From Sulfitobacter sp. S190 (GTDB lineage Bacteria > Pseudomonadota > Alphaproteobacteria > Rhodobacterales > Rhodobacteraceae), in contig NZ_CP081120.1 in assembly GCF_025141935.1 (NCBI RefSeq), positions 930,001-994,000 on the forward strand: a stretch of DNA of 64,000 nt, read 5' to 3'. This document shows, piece after piece, positions 53,098 to 63,006 of this stretch. Made by a program: the position numbers and the translations under genes. The notes beneath the pieces were generated by a model. That model worked only from the letters and a program-made list of their open reading frames with translations, did no database searches and was not told the DNA's origin. Each line of letters begins with the position of its first letter. Position 1 is the stretch's first letter.

Positions 53098-53975
53098 TGC
53101 CGACCTTTACCGCCCTCACCACCCTCACGGGCCGCGACGCCGCTTACCGGCTGGGCGACGCGATGGAAACGCTTGATCCCGCACCGACGGGTGTGGGCGT
53201 TTTCGAGATGGAGGACGGATCGGGGCTTTGGGAGGTCGGCGGCTATTTCGAGGAGCATCCCGATGACACGGCGTTGACACTGCTGGCCACGGCGGTGGAG
53301 GCCAAGCCCTTCGTGATCAGCGAATTGCCCGAAACCGACTGGGTCGCGCATGTGCGCCGTGAACTGGCGCCGGTCGAAGCGGGCCGTTTCTTTGTCTACG
53401 GCAGCCATGACGCGGACAAGGTGCCGGGCGACTGCGAGCCGCTGTTGATCGAGGCTGCGATGGCATTCGGGACGGGCCACCACGGCACGACGCTGGGCTG
53501 TCTGCGGGCGTTGGACAGATTGGCGGGCGAAGGCTTTGTCGGGCGCCGCGTGGTTGACGTGGGCTGCGGGACGGCCGTGCTCGCCATGGGGGCAGCACGG
53601 ATCTGGCCCGACACGGTGCTGGCGTCGGACATTGACGAGGTCGCGGTCGAGGTGGCGGCGGCCAATGTGGCGGCCAACGGGCTCGAGGGTCGGGTCGTCT
53701 GTGTCGAGGCCGCGGGCTTCGATCATCCGCAACTGGCGCAGGCCGCGCCTTTCGATCTGGTGTTTGCGAACATACTCAAGGGACCGTTGGTGGCACTGGC
53801 CCCCGATATGGCAGGCGCGATGCAGGACGAATCATACGCGATCCTGTCGGGGATCCTGAACGAGCAGGCCGACGAAGTGATCGAGGTTTATGCACGGGTC
53901 GGCATCAATCTGTATGACAGGCAAAGCATTGGTGACTGGACCACGCTAATCCTCAAAAAGACCGCCGCAGCGTGA
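53097..53975 (+). CDS. prmA: Ribosomal protein L11 methyltransferase
   Basis: SAM-dependent methyltransferase of 292 residues that trimethylates ribosomal protein L11. SAM-binding motif VVDVGCGTAVLAMGA, the acidic loop after DTVLASDID, and the catalytic region FDLVFANILKGPLVALAP are as in PrmA. The start is ATG at 53097, sharing bases with the upstream stop (TGATG). The N-terminal domain is shorter and more diverged than in E. coli, usual for this group. Confidence 0.93.
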   Translation: MPTFTALTTLTGRDAAYRLGDAMETLDPAPTGVGVFEMEDGSGLWEVGGYFEEHPDDTALTLLATAVEAKPFVISELPETDWVAHVRRELAPVEAGRFFVYGSHDADKVPGDCEPLLIEAAMAFGTGHHGTTLGCLRALDRLAGEGFVGRRVVDVGCGTAVLAMGAARIWPDTVLASDIDEVAVEVAAANVAANGLEGRVVCVEAAGFDHPQLAQAAPFDLVFANILKGPLVALAPDMAGAMQDESYAILSGILNEQADEVIEVYARVGINLYDRQSIGDWTTLILKKTAAA

Positions 53976-54104
53976 TTTGATATGACCCTCAAATAACCGC
54001 AAATGCGGCAGTTTCGCTGCATTTGCCCCAATTTTGCCACAATTCATTAGTACAAAATTTACTAACAGCGGTGGGGGCCGATTGTTGCAAGAAAGACCAC
54101 TGCC

Positions 54105-54452
54105 ATGGTTGAAACCAGAGAAAACTTCTCCGCCCGTCTGGATGGCCTCGGAGCCAAGCACAGACAGATGGTATCGCGCGGATATACCACCCGCGTCGAC
54201 AAAAACGGCATCATCATCGCAAAGCCCAAACGTGCACGACTGCATATTCCCGCACGTGGTGTGATGCTTGCGGTTCTGGGCTTCTTCTTTTTCAAGGCGT
54301 TCATGCTGTCGGCTGCAGGGCCGGATGCCTACAATGAACGGCTGTCGTCGCTCGACACTGGCAATCCGGTTGCCGCGGTCGGGCTGGCGGTCATGTCGGT
54401 CGATCCGGTCACGCAAATGATTGCGGACAAAATGGGTCCCCTTTTCCGCTAA
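54105..54452 (+). CDS. Hypothetical small membrane protein
   Basis: I do not recognise this 115-residue protein. It has a basic cytoplasmic N-terminus, one hydrophobic segment (about 50-70, GVMLAVLGFFFFKAFMLSAAG) and a short C-terminal tail with GNPVAAVGLAVMSVDPVTQMI. No strong ribosome site. It lies alone between prmA and a bidirectional terminator. It is likely real on frame and composition, but no role is visible. Confidence 0.7.
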   Translation: MVETRENFSARLDGLGAKHRQMVSRGYTTRVDKNGIIIAKPKRARLHIPARGVMLAVLGFFFFKAFMLSAAGPDAYNERLSSLDTGNPVAAVGLAVMSVDPVTQMIADKMGPLFR

Positions 54453-54545
54453 TTTTAGACAAGATTAACGAGTACTGTATCGGTCAGGCCTGTGTACGTG
54501 GGCCCGATCGGCCAGAGTTGTTGCCGTGCCCTCGCAACAGGCACG

Positions 54546-54580
54546 AAAAAGGCCGCACCAATTACGGGTGCGGCCTTTTT
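54546..54580. terminator. Bidirectional terminator between convergent genes
   Basis: A perfect 14-bp stem (54546-54559 with 54567-54580, GGCCGCACC core) with a seven-base loop has A5 on its left arm and T5 on its right arm, giving a T-tract in both directions. It lies between the plus-strand small membrane protein and the minus-strand DUF1127 gene. Confidence 0.88.
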
Positions 54581-54630
54581 GCATTGTCCGGTCGGCACCC
54601 TTCGATGGCGGGGGCCGCCGAAAGCTGCGC

Positions 54631-54849
54631 TTAGCGGATGAAAGTGCTGCGCGCGATTGCGTCGATATCGCCACGCTCCAGACCAATGTCGGAGAGTTCG
54701 CGGTCTGTCAGGGACGCGAGAACATCGCGTGTGATGCGGGCTTCGTTCCAGGCGATCAGCGCGGCGGCTTTGTCCGCGACGAAAGCAACAAAGCGGGAGG
54801 CGAAAGAAGCAACGCCGTAGGTGGTGCGGGTGGTGTCAAAAGCAGCCAT
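54631..54849 (-). CDS. DUF1127 small basic protein
   Basis: Protein of 72 residues with the DUF1127 pattern in its C-terminal half (NEARITRDVLASLTDRELSDIGLERGDIDAIA). Small alphaproteobacterial DUF1127 proteins of this kind have been linked to RNA handling, phosphate and stress responses; a role here is inferred. AAGGACGG lies just upstream of the ATG. Followed by a bidirectional terminator. Confidence 0.9.
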   Translation of the reverse strand: MAAFDTTRTTYGVASFASRFVAFVADKAAALIAWNEARITRDVLASLTDRELSDIGLERGDIDAIARSTFIR

Positions 54850-55189
54850 TGTAGCCGTCCTTCTAAAATGCGTTCTGCCGCTCTTTGCGGCCTTGTGCTG
54901 CGCAATTAGGCACAATGCGAAGTCCTGACAACACATCAACTTGCATGTGTGGTCTGCGTTTTTTGCATAGCCGGAATGGGCGTATAAGGGTCTGAATTCA
55001 TGAGATGTTTTCAAACCGTCGGTGGGCGCTCCTGCTCGCGCTCGCGTGAACGGATGACATGGTCTGAAGGGCATGTTGCATCCGCGACATAGGCCGCGTC
55101 GCTTTTGGGCATCGGGCGAAAAGGCTTGGGCAATGTTCGTGTTTCGTGCTACTGCGCGTCAAAAGCGAAAAAACGGACAGGTGGGCAAT
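54850..55189. other. Gene-free region between DUF1127 and ruvC
   Basis: About 340 bp between divergent genes. It must hold the promoters of both, but no element stands out; on the minus strand TTGTCA and TAATTG with 17 bp between them is a weak candidate for the DUF1127 promoter. A frame of opposite sense covering 54998-55651 lies over ruvC and has no coding character. No RNA gene or repeat was seen. Confidence 0.5.
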
Positions 55190-55699
55190 ATGATACGGGT
55201 AATCGGCATTGATCCGGGGCTGCGCAACATGGGCTGGGGCGTCATCGATGTGGCGGGCAGCAAGTTGAGCCATGTCGCCAACGGCATTTGTCACACGACC
55301 ACGGGTGTCGATCTGCCCGCGCGGTTGTTGTCGCTGCACGCACAGCTTTCCCGTGTCTTTTCTATTTATCGTCCACAGTCCGCTGCGGTGGAGCACACGT
55401 TTGTCAACAAGGACGGGGTGGCGACGCTCAAGCTGGGCCAGGCGCGGGGCATTGCGCTTTTGGTGCCTGCGCAGGCGGGGCTGGAGGTTGGCGAATATGC
55501 ACCCAACGCCGTCAAGAAGACGGTGGTGGGCGTGGGCCATGCCGACAAAGGCCAGATTGCGCATATGGTGCGGATGCAGTTGCCCGGCGTCGATATCGAA
55601 GGCCCCGATGCCGCCGATGCGCTGGCCGTGGCCATCTGTCATGCCCATCACGGTGGTGCGTCGACATTGGCCGCCGCCGTTGCACGGGCCACGGCATGA
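55190..55699 (+). CDS. ruvC: Holliday junction endonuclease RuvC
   Basis: Resolvase of 169 residues that cuts Holliday junctions after RuvAB migration. Catalytic acidic residues are Asp8 (IGIDPG), Glu68 (AAVEHTF), Asp140 and Asp143 (PDAADALA). ATG at 55190 with AGGTGG upstream gives the canonical start [10 protein letters not shown]; a 39-residue in-frame extension upstream is not needed. Stop overlaps ruvA (ATGA). Confidence 0.96.
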   Translation: MIRVIGIDPGLRNMGWGVIDVAGSKLSHVANGICHTTTGVDLPARLLSLHAQLSRVFSIYRPQSAAVEHTFVNKDGVATLKLGQARGIALLVPAQAGLEVGEYAPNAVKKTVVGVGHADKGQIAHMVRMQLPGVDIEGPDAADALAVAICHAHHGGASTLAAAVARATA

Positions 55700-56361
55700 T
55701 CGGCAAGCTGACCGGCCGCATCGAGTACCGCAGCACCGATCACGTGCTGATCGACGTGCGAGGCGTCGGCTACCTTGTCTATTGTTCCGAGCGGACCCTT
55801 GCGGCGCTGCCCGGTGCGGGCGAGGCGGTTTCGCTCTATACGGACCTTCTGGTGCGCGAGGACCTGATGCAGTTGTTCGGCTTCACCACGCTGGTCGAGA
55901 AGGAATGGCACCGGTTGCTGACGTCCGTGCAGGGTGTGGGTGCGAAAGCGTCGCTTGCGATCCTTGGCACGCTGGGGCCGGACGGGGTGGGCCGTGCGAT
56001 TGCGTTGGGCGACTGGAACGCGGTCAAGGCGGCCAAAGGGGTCGGTCCGAAGATCGCGCAGCGCGTCGTGCTGGACCTCAGGGACAAGGCGCCGGGCGTG
56101 ATGGCGATGGGCGGCACGGTTGCGCAAGCCACGGGCGACGTGCCGGTCGAGGTGATCGAGACGGGTGTCTCCCCGAAGCCGAATGCGCAGCCTGCGTCCA
56201 ACGCCAGCGCCCAGTCGGAGGCGCTGTCGGCGCTGTCGAACCTTGGCTATAGCCCGTCAGACGCGGCGGGCGCGGTGGCGCAGGCCGCGGGCGATGATCC
56301 GGCGGCCGGGACGACCGGTCTGATCCGTGCGGCGTTGAAACTGCTTGCCCCCAAGGAGTAG
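55696..56361 (+). CDS. ruvA: Holliday junction branch migration protein RuvA
   Basis: Holliday junction-binding subunit of 221 residues. The OB-fold start [12 protein letters not shown], the two helix-hairpin-helix motifs ([14 protein letters not shown] and [17 protein letters not shown]), an Ala/Pro-rich linker and the RuvB-contacting C-terminal domain ([15 protein letters not shown]) are in order. Its ATG overlaps the ruvC stop. Confidence 0.96.
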   Translation: MIGKLTGRIEYRSTDHVLIDVRGVGYLVYCSERTLAALPGAGEAVSLYTDLLVREDLMQLFGFTTLVEKEWHRLLTSVQGVGAKASLAILGTLGPDGVGRAIALGDWNAVKAAKGVGPKIAQRVVLDLRDKAPGVMAMGGTVAQATGDVPVEVIETGVSPKPNAQPASNASAQSEALSALSNLGYSPSDAAGAVAQAAGDDPAAGTTGLIRAALKLLAPKE

Positions 56362-56403
56362 GGTGGCGGGGAACGGGCGTCTGGCCCAGCTTGCGAGACA
56401 TAG

Positions 56404-57423
56404 ATGATTGACAGCGATCCCACTTTGCGGCCCGACCCGCTGCCCGAAGATCACGACCGCGCGCTGCGTCCGCAGATGCTGGACGAATTCGTGGGGCAGG
56501 CCGAGGCGCGGGCGAACCTAAAGGTCTTTATCCAGTCTGCGCGCCAGCGCGAAGAGGCGATGGATCACACGCTGTTTCACGGCCCGCCCGGTCTGGGCAA
56601 AACCACGCTTGCACAGATCATGGCCCGCGAATTGGGGGTCGGGTTCCGGATGACCTCGGGGCCGGTATTGGCCAAGGCGGGCGATCTGGCCGCGATCCTG
56701 ACCAACCTCGAGGCCCGCGATGTGCTGTTTATCGACGAGATACACCGGCTCAACCCAGCCGTCGAAGAGGTGTTGTACCCGGCGATGGAGGATTTCGAGC
56801 TGGATCTGGTGATCGGCGAGGGTCCGGCAGCGCGCACGGTGCGCATCGAATTGCAGCCCTTCACGCTGGTGGGGGCCACAACGCGTATGGGATTGCTGAC
56901 CACCCCGCTGCGCGACCGGTTCGGTATTCCGACGCGGTTGCAGTTCTATACCGAAGACGAGCTGTTCATCATTGTGGAGCGCAATGCCCGCAAGTTGGGG
57001 GCCCCGGCGGATGAGGGCGGCGCGCGCGAGATTGCCCGCCGTGCGCGTGGCACCCCGCGTATCGCGGGCCGCTTGCTGCGCAGGGTCGTCGATTTTGCCA
57101 TCGTGGAAGGCGGCGGTCGTGTCACCAAGGCGTTGGCCGATATGGCGCTGACGCGTCTGGGTGTTGACCATCTGGGACTGGACGGTGCCGACCGGCGGTA
57201 CCTGAGACTGATCGCGGAGCATTACCAGGGCGGCCCAGTGGGCATCGAGACGATGAGTGCTGCCCTATCGGAAAGCCGTGACGCGCTGGAAGAGGTGATC
57301 GAGCCGTTCCTGCTCCAGCAGGGGTTGATCCAGCGCACGCCGCGTGGACGGATGCTGGCGCCGCGGGCATGGAGCCATCTGGGCATGGAGCCGCCAAAGG
57401 CGCAGGTCGATCTGTTTGGCTAG
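56404..57423 (+). CDS. ruvB: Holliday junction helicase RuvB
   Basis: AAA+ motor of 339 residues driving branch migration. Walker A GPPGLGKT at 60-67, Walker B at DEIHR (111), sensor 1 in VGATTRMG and the C-terminal winged helix ending [13 protein letters not shown] are present. It follows ruvA by 42 bp. Confidence 0.97.
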   Translation: MIDSDPTLRPDPLPEDHDRALRPQMLDEFVGQAEARANLKVFIQSARQREEAMDHTLFHGPPGLGKTTLAQIMARELGVGFRMTSGPVLAKAGDLAAILTNLEARDVLFIDEIHRLNPAVEEVLYPAMEDFELDLVIGEGPAARTVRIELQPFTLVGATTRMGLLTTPLRDRFGIPTRLQFYTEDELFIIVERNARKLGAPADEGGAREIARRARGTPRIAGRLLRRVVDFAIVEGGGRVTKALADMALTRLGVDHLGLDGADRRYLRLIAEHYQGGPVGIETMSAALSESRDALEEVIEPFLLQQGLIQRTPRGRMLAPRAWSHLGMEPPKAQVDLFG

Positions 57424-57495
57424 GCGGGGTGATGAGTTTAGGGGCAAGGCGAAGCAGGGGCGCGCTGCGCACCCGCAGGCCGGAAGGACGACGAG

Positions 57496-58128
57496 ATGGA
57501 TGCAGGTCAGGTAGAGGCATTGTTTACACGCGCGGACGGGCAGTTTTTGTTCGCCCGCTGGGGCAGGCCGATCGCGCCGGTGGTTTTCGGGGTCGAGGAT
57601 GCCACGCTGAACGTGGTGAAGGGTGCGCTGGAGGCTGTTGTGGCGCTGGCCGGTCACCAGATGGCGGAGACCGATCCGGAATTGGGATCGAACCTGATGA
57701 TGTTCTTTTTTACCGATTGGGCGGAGTTGCCGCAGGTCCCCGGGATGGACCGTCTGGTGCCGGATCTCGGGCCGCTTGTCGAGAAGCTGCAATCGGTGGA
57801 GGCGAACCAGTACCGGTTTTTCCGCTTTGACGAGGCCGGTGCGATCAAGGCCTGTTTCGTGTTCCTGCGCATGGACCGGCATCTGCTGGATGTGCCTGCC
57901 GAGACACTGGCGTTGAGTCAGGTGGTCCAGTCGATGCTGCTGTGGTCGGATGCGGCCTTCAGGGACCAGTCGCCCCTCGCTGTGGCGGGAGAGAGGACGA
58001 TCCTGCGCCCCGATGTGGCGGGGCTGATCCGTGCCGCCTATGATCCGGTCTTGCCGTCTGCGGCGACGGATGCCAGCCATGCCTTGCGCCTTTTTGCCCG
58101 GCTGCAGGCGGGTGGGGATGTGCAATGA
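57496..58128 (+). CDS. Conserved hypothetical protein between ruvB and ybgC
   Basis: Cytoplasmic protein of 210 residues that I do not recognise. It has no signal or membrane helix; features include NLMMFFFTDWAELPQVPGMDRLVPDLGPLVEKL and FLRMDRHLLDVPAETLALSQVV, and it looks like a compact mixed fold. AAGGA lies upstream of the ATG. The stop overlaps the ybgC ATG (ATGA), tying it to the Tol-Pal operon. A role in envelope or recombination is possible by context only. Confidence 0.8.
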   Translation: MDAGQVEALFTRADGQFLFARWGRPIAPVVFGVEDATLNVVKGALEAVVALAGHQMAETDPELGSNLMMFFFTDWAELPQVPGMDRLVPDLGPLVEKLQSVEANQYRFFRFDEAGAIKACFVFLRMDRHLLDVPAETLALSQVVQSMLLWSDAAFRDQSPLAVAGERTILRPDVAGLIRAAYDPVLPSAATDASHALRLFARLQAGGDVQ

Positions 58129-58511
58129 CCCACACCAAACGAATCCGCGTATACTACGAAGATACCGACATGGCGGGCATCGTGTATTACGCGAATTACT
58201 TGCGCTACATCGAGCGGGCGCGCAGCGATTGGGTGCGCGATGTCGGCATTGACCAGCTTGCGATGAAGGAGGCCGGGGTGGTGTTTGCCGTGCGCCGCGT
58301 GGAGGTGGACTACATTCTGCCCGCACGGTTCGACGATGTGTTGGAGGTGCGCACGGACCTCGAGAGTCTCGGACCAGCGCGGATGGTCATGGCGCAGCAG
58401 GTCTGGCGGGAGACGACACTGTTGCTCGAGGCGAAGGTGACGGTGGTGTGCATCGGGGCAGGTGGCAGACCCACCCGATTGCCAGCGGAACTTTGCCGTT
58501 TGCGCGCATAG
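58125..58511 (+). CDS. ybgC: Tol-Pal-associated acyl-CoA thioesterase YbgC
   Basis: Hot-dog-fold thioesterase of 128 residues. The start has the catalytic pattern YYEDTDMAGIVYYANYLRYIERAR, with the family's Asp in DTDMAG. YbgC opens the tol-pal operon in most proteobacteria; it hydrolyses acyl-CoAs and may link phospholipid synthesis to the envelope. Its ATG overlaps the stop of the preceding hypothetical gene. Confidence 0.93.
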   Translation: MTHTKRIRVYYEDTDMAGIVYYANYLRYIERARSDWVRDVGIDQLAMKEAGVVFAVRRVEVDYILPARFDDVLEVRTDLESLGPARMVMAQQVWRETTLLLEAKVTVVCIGAGGRPTRLPAELCRLRA

Positions 58512-58618
58512 CTTGGCGGGCTTTCGCAAACCGCTCGCTTTTTGCGTTGCCTTGCGTTAGATTCCCGTCAAAAGGCGCCTGAAACAGGCCCGACCGAGGC
58601 AGAGAGTAGAGCACTATT

Positions 58619-59314
58619 ATGCAAGCAGCATTGTCCGCGGCCCTGTTGGGCGGCAATCTTTCCGTTTGGGGCATGTTTGCCCAGGCCACCCTGACGGTGA
58701 AACTGGTGATGATCATTCTGGTCATCGCCTCGTTCTGGTGCTGGTCCATCATCGTTCAGCGCATCATCCAGTATCGCGCCGCCCGCCGGGAGGCTGCGGA
58801 ATTCGATCGCGCCTTCTGGTCGGGAGAGCCGCTTGACGGGTTGTTCGACCAGATCGGACCGGACCCGAGCGGCCCGTCGCAGCGTATTTTTGCCGCCGGC
58901 ATGATGGAATGGCGCCGCTCGCACCGCGAGGATGGCGGATTGATCCCCGGTGCGACGGCACGGATTGACCGGTCGATGGATGTGGCCATCGCCAAGGAAG
59001 CGGAGCGGTTGCAGAAAGGTTTGCCGGTTCTGGCCACCACCGGATCGACGGCACCGTTCATCGGGCTTTTCGGAACGGTCATCGGCATCATGAACAGCTT
59101 TGTCGAGATCGCCGCGCAGCAGAACACCAATCTGGCCGTTGTCGCCCCCGGCATTGCCGAGGCGCTTTTGGCCACCGGAATCGGCCTGCTGGCCGCGATC
59201 CCTGCGGTGGTTTTCTACAACAAGCTCAACGCCGATAGTGAACGCATTCTGGGGGGCTACGAGGCCTTTGCCGATGAATTCGCGACCATCCTAAGCCGCC
59301 AGTTGGACAGCTGA
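58619..59314 (+). CDS. tolQ: Tol-Pal system protein TolQ
   Basis: Inner-membrane proton-channel subunit of 231 residues, homologue of ExbB/MotA. Three helices: about 20-45, 135-160 and 170-190. The conserved TGSTAPFIGLFGTVIGIMNSF and ATGIGLLAAIPAVVFYN mark the pore helices. TolQR use the proton gradient to energise TolA. It starts 107 bp after ybgC. Confidence 0.95.
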   Translation: MQAALSAALLGGNLSVWGMFAQATLTVKLVMIILVIASFWCWSIIVQRIIQYRAARREAAEFDRAFWSGEPLDGLFDQIGPDPSGPSQRIFAAGMMEWRRSHREDGGLIPGATARIDRSMDVAIAKEAERLQKGLPVLATTGSTAPFIGLFGTVIGIMNSFVEIAAQQNTNLAVVAPGIAEALLATGIGLLAAIPAVVFYNKLNADSERILGGYEAFADEFATILSRQLDS

Positions 59315-59315
59315 C

Positions 59316-59789
59316 ATGGGCGCCGGTGTAATGCAGAAAAAGGGTGGGGGCGGCAGACGGCGCAGGCGTGGCGGTTCGGCCCAGCCGATGTCGGAAATCA
59401 ACGTGACCCCGTTTGTCGATGTGATGCTGGTGTTGCTTATCATCTTCATGGTTGCGGCACCGCTTTTGACGGTGGGCGTGCCGGTCGAATTGCCCAAGAC
59501 CGCCGCGCAGGCCCTGCCAAGCGAACAGGAAGAGCCGTTGACCGTCACGATCAGTGCCGATGGCGACGTGCAGATCATGACCTCGCCGACGCCCCGCGAA
59601 GAGCTGGTGTCAAAGCTGCGCGCCGTGGCGGCCGAGCGTGAGGGAGACCGGGTTTTCCTGCGCGCTGACGGATCGGTGCCTTACAGCGAGGTGATGCAGA
59701 TCATGGGCGCGCTCAACGCGGGGGGCTTTACGAATATTGGCCTTGTCACCGACATCGGCGGGCCGACGCTGGATGGCAGCGGGGACTGA
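59316..59789 (+). CDS. tolR: Tol-Pal system protein TolR
   Basis: Inner-membrane protein of 157 residues, homologue of ExbD. The single transmembrane helix (about 32-52, TPFVDVMLVLLIIFMVAAPLL) carries the essential Asp35. Gly/Arg-rich cytoplasmic N-terminus (KKGGGGRRRRRGG) and periplasmic C-terminus GAGYS-like VPYSEVMQIMGALNAGG are as in the family. The stop of tolQ is one base before its ATG. Confidence 0.95.
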   Translation: MGAGVMQKKGGGGRRRRRGGSAQPMSEINVTPFVDVMLVLLIIFMVAAPLLTVGVPVELPKTAAQALPSEQEEPLTVTISADGDVQIMTSPTPREELVSKLRAVAAEREGDRVFLRADGSVPYSEVMQIMGALNAGGFTNIGLVTDIGGPTLDGSGD

Positions 59790-59793
59790 TCCC

Positions 59794-60903
59794 ATGTCCC
59801 GTTTGGTCAAGACAGGCAATATTGTATCCGGGGTGGGCCATGTCGGTGTCATCGGCTGGATCCTGTTTGGCGGATTGCTGAACCCCGAACCCGAGCCGGT
59901 CGAGGTGCAGGAGGTCGCGATGATCAGCGGCGCCGAATTTGATGCCCTTGTCGACAGCCAGCAGCAGCCACAGGAACTTGCGCCAGAGCCCGAAGTCGCC
60001 GCCCCTGATCCTGTCGAGGATGCGCCGGAGATTGCGGTTGCGCCCGAAGAACCTGTCGCGCCCGAGCCGGTGCCCGAACAGCCCGTGACACCGCCCACGC
60101 AGACGCCTGAAACACCCGCCGAGCCGAATGTGTCAGAGGCCGCGCCCGAATTGCCGGAGCCGCCCGCCGAGGTGACGGTTGACGATGCCCCTGTCGATGA
60201 CACGCCCGTCGAGCGCCCCGCAGACACGGTTGCGCCGGACCCCAGCCCCCAGCCCCAACCCGAAACGCCGCAGGACATCGACACGCAGGAAGCCGTTGTT
60301 CCCGATGCGGCCGGCGAGGTCGAGCAGGACAGTCAGGACTCAACCGATACCCCCGAGGCCAGCGACCGCATCATAACCGAGGCCGCGCAGCCACCTGCAT
60401 CGGCACCGACGACGTCGTTCCGCCCGCCCGCCCGCAGACCCACGCCACCCGCGCCCGCGACAGTTGCCGACGCGCCGCAGCCCGACACGCAGGAGCCGTC
60501 AAGCGACCCTGTCGACGATGCTGCCGTTCAGGCCGCGCTGGAGGCGGCGCTGTCCTCGGCGGATGCGGATGTGCCCACCGGGCCGCCGATGTCGTCCGGC
60601 GAGAAAGACGCGCTACGTCTTGCCGTGCAGGCGTGTTGGCTGGTTGATCCGGGCGCCAGCTGGGCGAGGACAACGGTGACGGTGGCAATGAGCATGACAC
60701 AGGACGGCAGGGTGGTCGCCAACAGCATCCGCATGATCGCGAGCGAAGGCGGGGATGCGGCGCTTGCCGAGACAGCTTTCCAGGCCGCACGCCGTGCGAT
60801 TTTGTTATGCGGCCGCGAAGGCTATCCTCTGCCGCCGGAAAAATATGGCCAGTGGAAAGACATCGAAATGACCTTCAACCCCGAACGGATGCGGATCCGG
60901 TGA
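59794..60903 (+). CDS. tolA: Tol-Pal system protein TolA-like, TonB-type
   Basis: Envelope-spanning protein of 369 residues linking TolQR to TolB and Pal. An N-terminal transmembrane helix (about 8-28), a long Pro/Glu/Ala-rich, low-complexity linker (about 32-260), and a C-terminal TolA/TonB-type domain (about 268-369, VQACWLVDPGASWARTTVTV and KDIEMTFNPERMRIR) are seen. The linker replaces the long helix of E. coli TolA, as in other alphaproteobacteria. Four bases separate it from tolR. Confidence 0.88.
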   Translation: MSRLVKTGNIVSGVGHVGVIGWILFGGLLNPEPEPVEVQEVAMISGAEFDALVDSQQQPQELAPEPEVAAPDPVEDAPEIAVAPEEPVAPEPVPEQPVTPPTQTPETPAEPNVSEAAPELPEPPAEVTVDDAPVDDTPVERPADTVAPDPSPQPQPETPQDIDTQEAVVPDAAGEVEQDSQDSTDTPEASDRIITEAAQPPASAPTTSFRPPARRPTPPAPATVADAPQPDTQEPSSDPVDDAAVQAALEAALSSADADVPTGPPMSSGEKDALRLAVQACWLVDPGASWARTTVTVAMSMTQDGRVVANSIRMIASEGGDAALAETAFQAARRAILLCGREGYPLPPEKYGQWKDIEMTFNPERMRIR

Positions 60904-61039
60904 ATGGCGTCGGTGCGCCACGGGATGCGGTCTGGGCGGGCCTTTGCCATGGGAGAGCGGGCACAACTCTCCCCGTTGTGAAACGACACGGGCCGCGAAA
61001 TAGTGCACAGTATAGCAACCCCGGAAGGATGCAGTGACG

Positions 61040-62368
61040 ATGAAGTTTTTGAGCATGTGTCTGGCGCTGGTCTGCGCCATGGGAATGACGACGCCGTTGC
61101 AGGCACAGGATGGTCCTTTGCGGATCACCATCGAGGAAGGCATCATCCAGCCGTTGCCCTTTGCCGTGCCGGATTTTCAGGCCGAGACGGGAGAGGCGGG
61201 CCAGTTGTCTGCCGATATCGCCCGCGTTGTGGCCGCCGATCTGACCAATACCGGCGTGTTTCGCGAAATTCCCAGCACAGCGTTCATCTCCACCGTGTCG
61301 GACTTCAACGCGCCGATCCAGTATGCCGATTGGAAAGCGATCAACGCGCAGGCGCTTGTAACCGGCGCCGTTGCGGTGACGGGGAACAACGTGAACGTGA
61401 AGTTCCGGCTTTACGATGTTGTATCCGGTCAGGCTTTGGGTGAGGGGCTGCAGTTTTCCGGCACGACGGACGGATGGCGCCGCATGGCCCACAAGGTCGC
61501 CGACGAGGTTTATTCGCGCATTACCGGCGATGGCGGATATTTCGATACGCGCGTTGTGTACGTGTCCGAGACGGGCCCCAAGGACGACCGCAAGAAACGG
61601 CTCGCCATCATGGATTACGATGGTGCCAACGTGCGGTATCTGACGGACAGCTCGACACTTGTTCTGGCGCCGCGGTTCAGCCCCACGGGTGACCGCGTGC
61701 TCTATACCAGCTACGAAAGCGGGTTTCCGCGGATCTATGTGCTCGATGTCGGCTCGGTCCAGCGCCGGGTGCTTGAAAGCGCCGAGGGGACCATGAGCTT
61801 TGCGCCGCGGTTCGCGCCTTCGGGGCAATCGCTGGTGTTCTCGCTGACACAGGGCGGCAACACCGACATCTACACCATGGACATCGCGTCGGGCCAATCG
61901 GTCCGGTTGACCAACACGCCGGCCATTGAAACAGCCCCGAGCTACAGCCCCGACGGCAGTGAAATCGTGTTCGAGAGTGACAGGTCCGGCTCACCGCAGC
62001 TTTATATCATGCCATCGACGGGCGGCGAGGCGCGGCGGATTTCTTTCGACGAAAGCGGTGGCCGGTATGGCACGCCGGTCTGGTCGCCGCGCGGTGATTT
62101 GATCGCCTTTACCAAGCAAAAGGCGGGTCGCTTCCATATCGGTGTGATGCGCACCGACGGCAGCGAGGAGCGGCTGCTCACCGCGTCGTTCCTTGATGAA
62201 GGGCCGACCTGGGCGCCCAATGGCCGCGTCATCATGTTTACCCGCGAAACTCAGGGCGCGACGGGGGCATCGACGCTTTACACTGTCGATATCAACGGCC
62301 GTGTGCTGCGCCCGGTGAACACCCCCGAAGGCGGATCCGACCCCAGCTGGTCGCCGTTGCAGCCCTGA
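61040..62368 (+). CDS. tolB: Tol-Pal system beta-propeller protein TolB
   Basis: Periplasmic protein of 442 residues with a signal peptide ([15 protein letters not shown], cleavage after LQAQ). The N-terminal domain (about 25-165) is followed by a WD-like propeller with repeated [40 protein letters not shown] and [11 protein letters not shown] blades. It contacts Pal and TolA. Start is uncertain between ATG 61040 and an in-frame GTG six bases earlier (61034). Confidence 0.95.
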   Translation: MKFLSMCLALVCAMGMTTPLQAQDGPLRITIEEGIIQPLPFAVPDFQAETGEAGQLSADIARVVAADLTNTGVFREIPSTAFISTVSDFNAPIQYADWKAINAQALVTGAVAVTGNNVNVKFRLYDVVSGQALGEGLQFSGTTDGWRRMAHKVADEVYSRITGDGGYFDTRVVYVSETGPKDDRKKRLAIMDYDGANVRYLTDSSTLVLAPRFSPTGDRVLYTSYESGFPRIYVLDVGSVQRRVLESAEGTMSFAPRFAPSGQSLVFSLTQGGNTDIYTMDIASGQSVRLTNTPAIETAPSYSPDGSEIVFESDRSGSPQLYIMPSTGGEARRISFDESGGRYGTPVWSPRGDLIAFTKQKAGRFHIGVMRTDGSEERLLTASFLDEGPTWAPNGRVIMFTRETQGATGASTLYTVDINGRVLRPVNTPEGGSDPSWSPLQP

Positions 62369-62379
62369 ACGCGGACACT

Positions 62380-62407
62380 TTGACAACGCAACGGCGCGTG
62401 ATAGCCT
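62380..62407 (+). promoter_or_regulatory. Putative internal promoter for pal
   Basis: TTGACA (62380-62385, perfect -35) and TAGCCT (62402-62407) with a 16-bp spacer, 48 bp before the pal start. An extra promoter would allow high Pal levels independent of tolB. The -10 match is weak. Confidence 0.4.
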
Positions 62408-62455
62408 TGCGCAAACATATAAAACAAACACGACAATCCCAACGAGGTCGAGATC

Positions 62456-62986
62456 ATGAAACGCACCCTTACCATCACTGCACTGGTGGCCGCGCTGGCG
62501 CTGAGCGCCTGTACGAACCCGAACCGTTTTGGCAACGATGACGCGCTTGCGGGCAGCGGCAATCCGACAGGGGGGACACCGCTGAACGGTGTGGTGCCGG
62601 GCAGTGCCAATGATCCGACATCGACCGCCTATTTCAACCAGACCATCGGCGACCGGGTCCTGTTTGCCGTCGATCAGTCCAACCTGACGCCCGAGGGGCG
62701 CAGCACGCTGGACGGTCAGGCGCAGTGGCTGCTCAGCAATGCCGATTACCAGGCGGTGATCGAAGGCCACGCGGACGAGCAGGGCACGCGCGAGTACAAC
62801 CTTGCGCTTGGGGCGCGCCGCGCCAATGCCGCGCGCGAGTATCTGCTGAGCAAGGGTGTGCCTGCCGATCGCCTGCGGGTGGTCAGCTATGGCAAGGAAC
62901 GCCCGATCGAGATTTGTTCGAACGAAGCCTGTTACGCCAAGAACCGTCGCGCGGTCACCGTGCTGGCGGGTGGTTTGACCAGCTGA
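62456..62986 (+). CDS. pal: Peptidoglycan-associated lipoprotein Pal
   Basis: Outer-membrane lipoprotein of 176 residues. Lipobox with Cys19 (LALSAC), a short flexible linker, and an OmpA-type peptidoglycan-binding domain (about 65-172) containing IEGHADEQGTREYNLALGARRA and a cysteine pair (CSNEAC). It anchors the outer membrane to the cell wall and is released by TolA/TolB. AGGTCGAG precedes the ATG. Confidence 0.96.
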   Translation: MKRTLTITALVAALALSACTNPNRFGNDDALAGSGNPTGGTPLNGVVPGSANDPTSTAYFNQTIGDRVLFAVDQSNLTPEGRSTLDGQAQWLLSNADYQAVIEGHADEQGTREYNLALGARRANAAREYLLSKGVPADRLRVVSYGKERPIEICSNEACYAKNRRAVTVLAGGLTS

Positions 62987-63006
62987 TCCAACGCCGGAGC
63001 GCGCCC

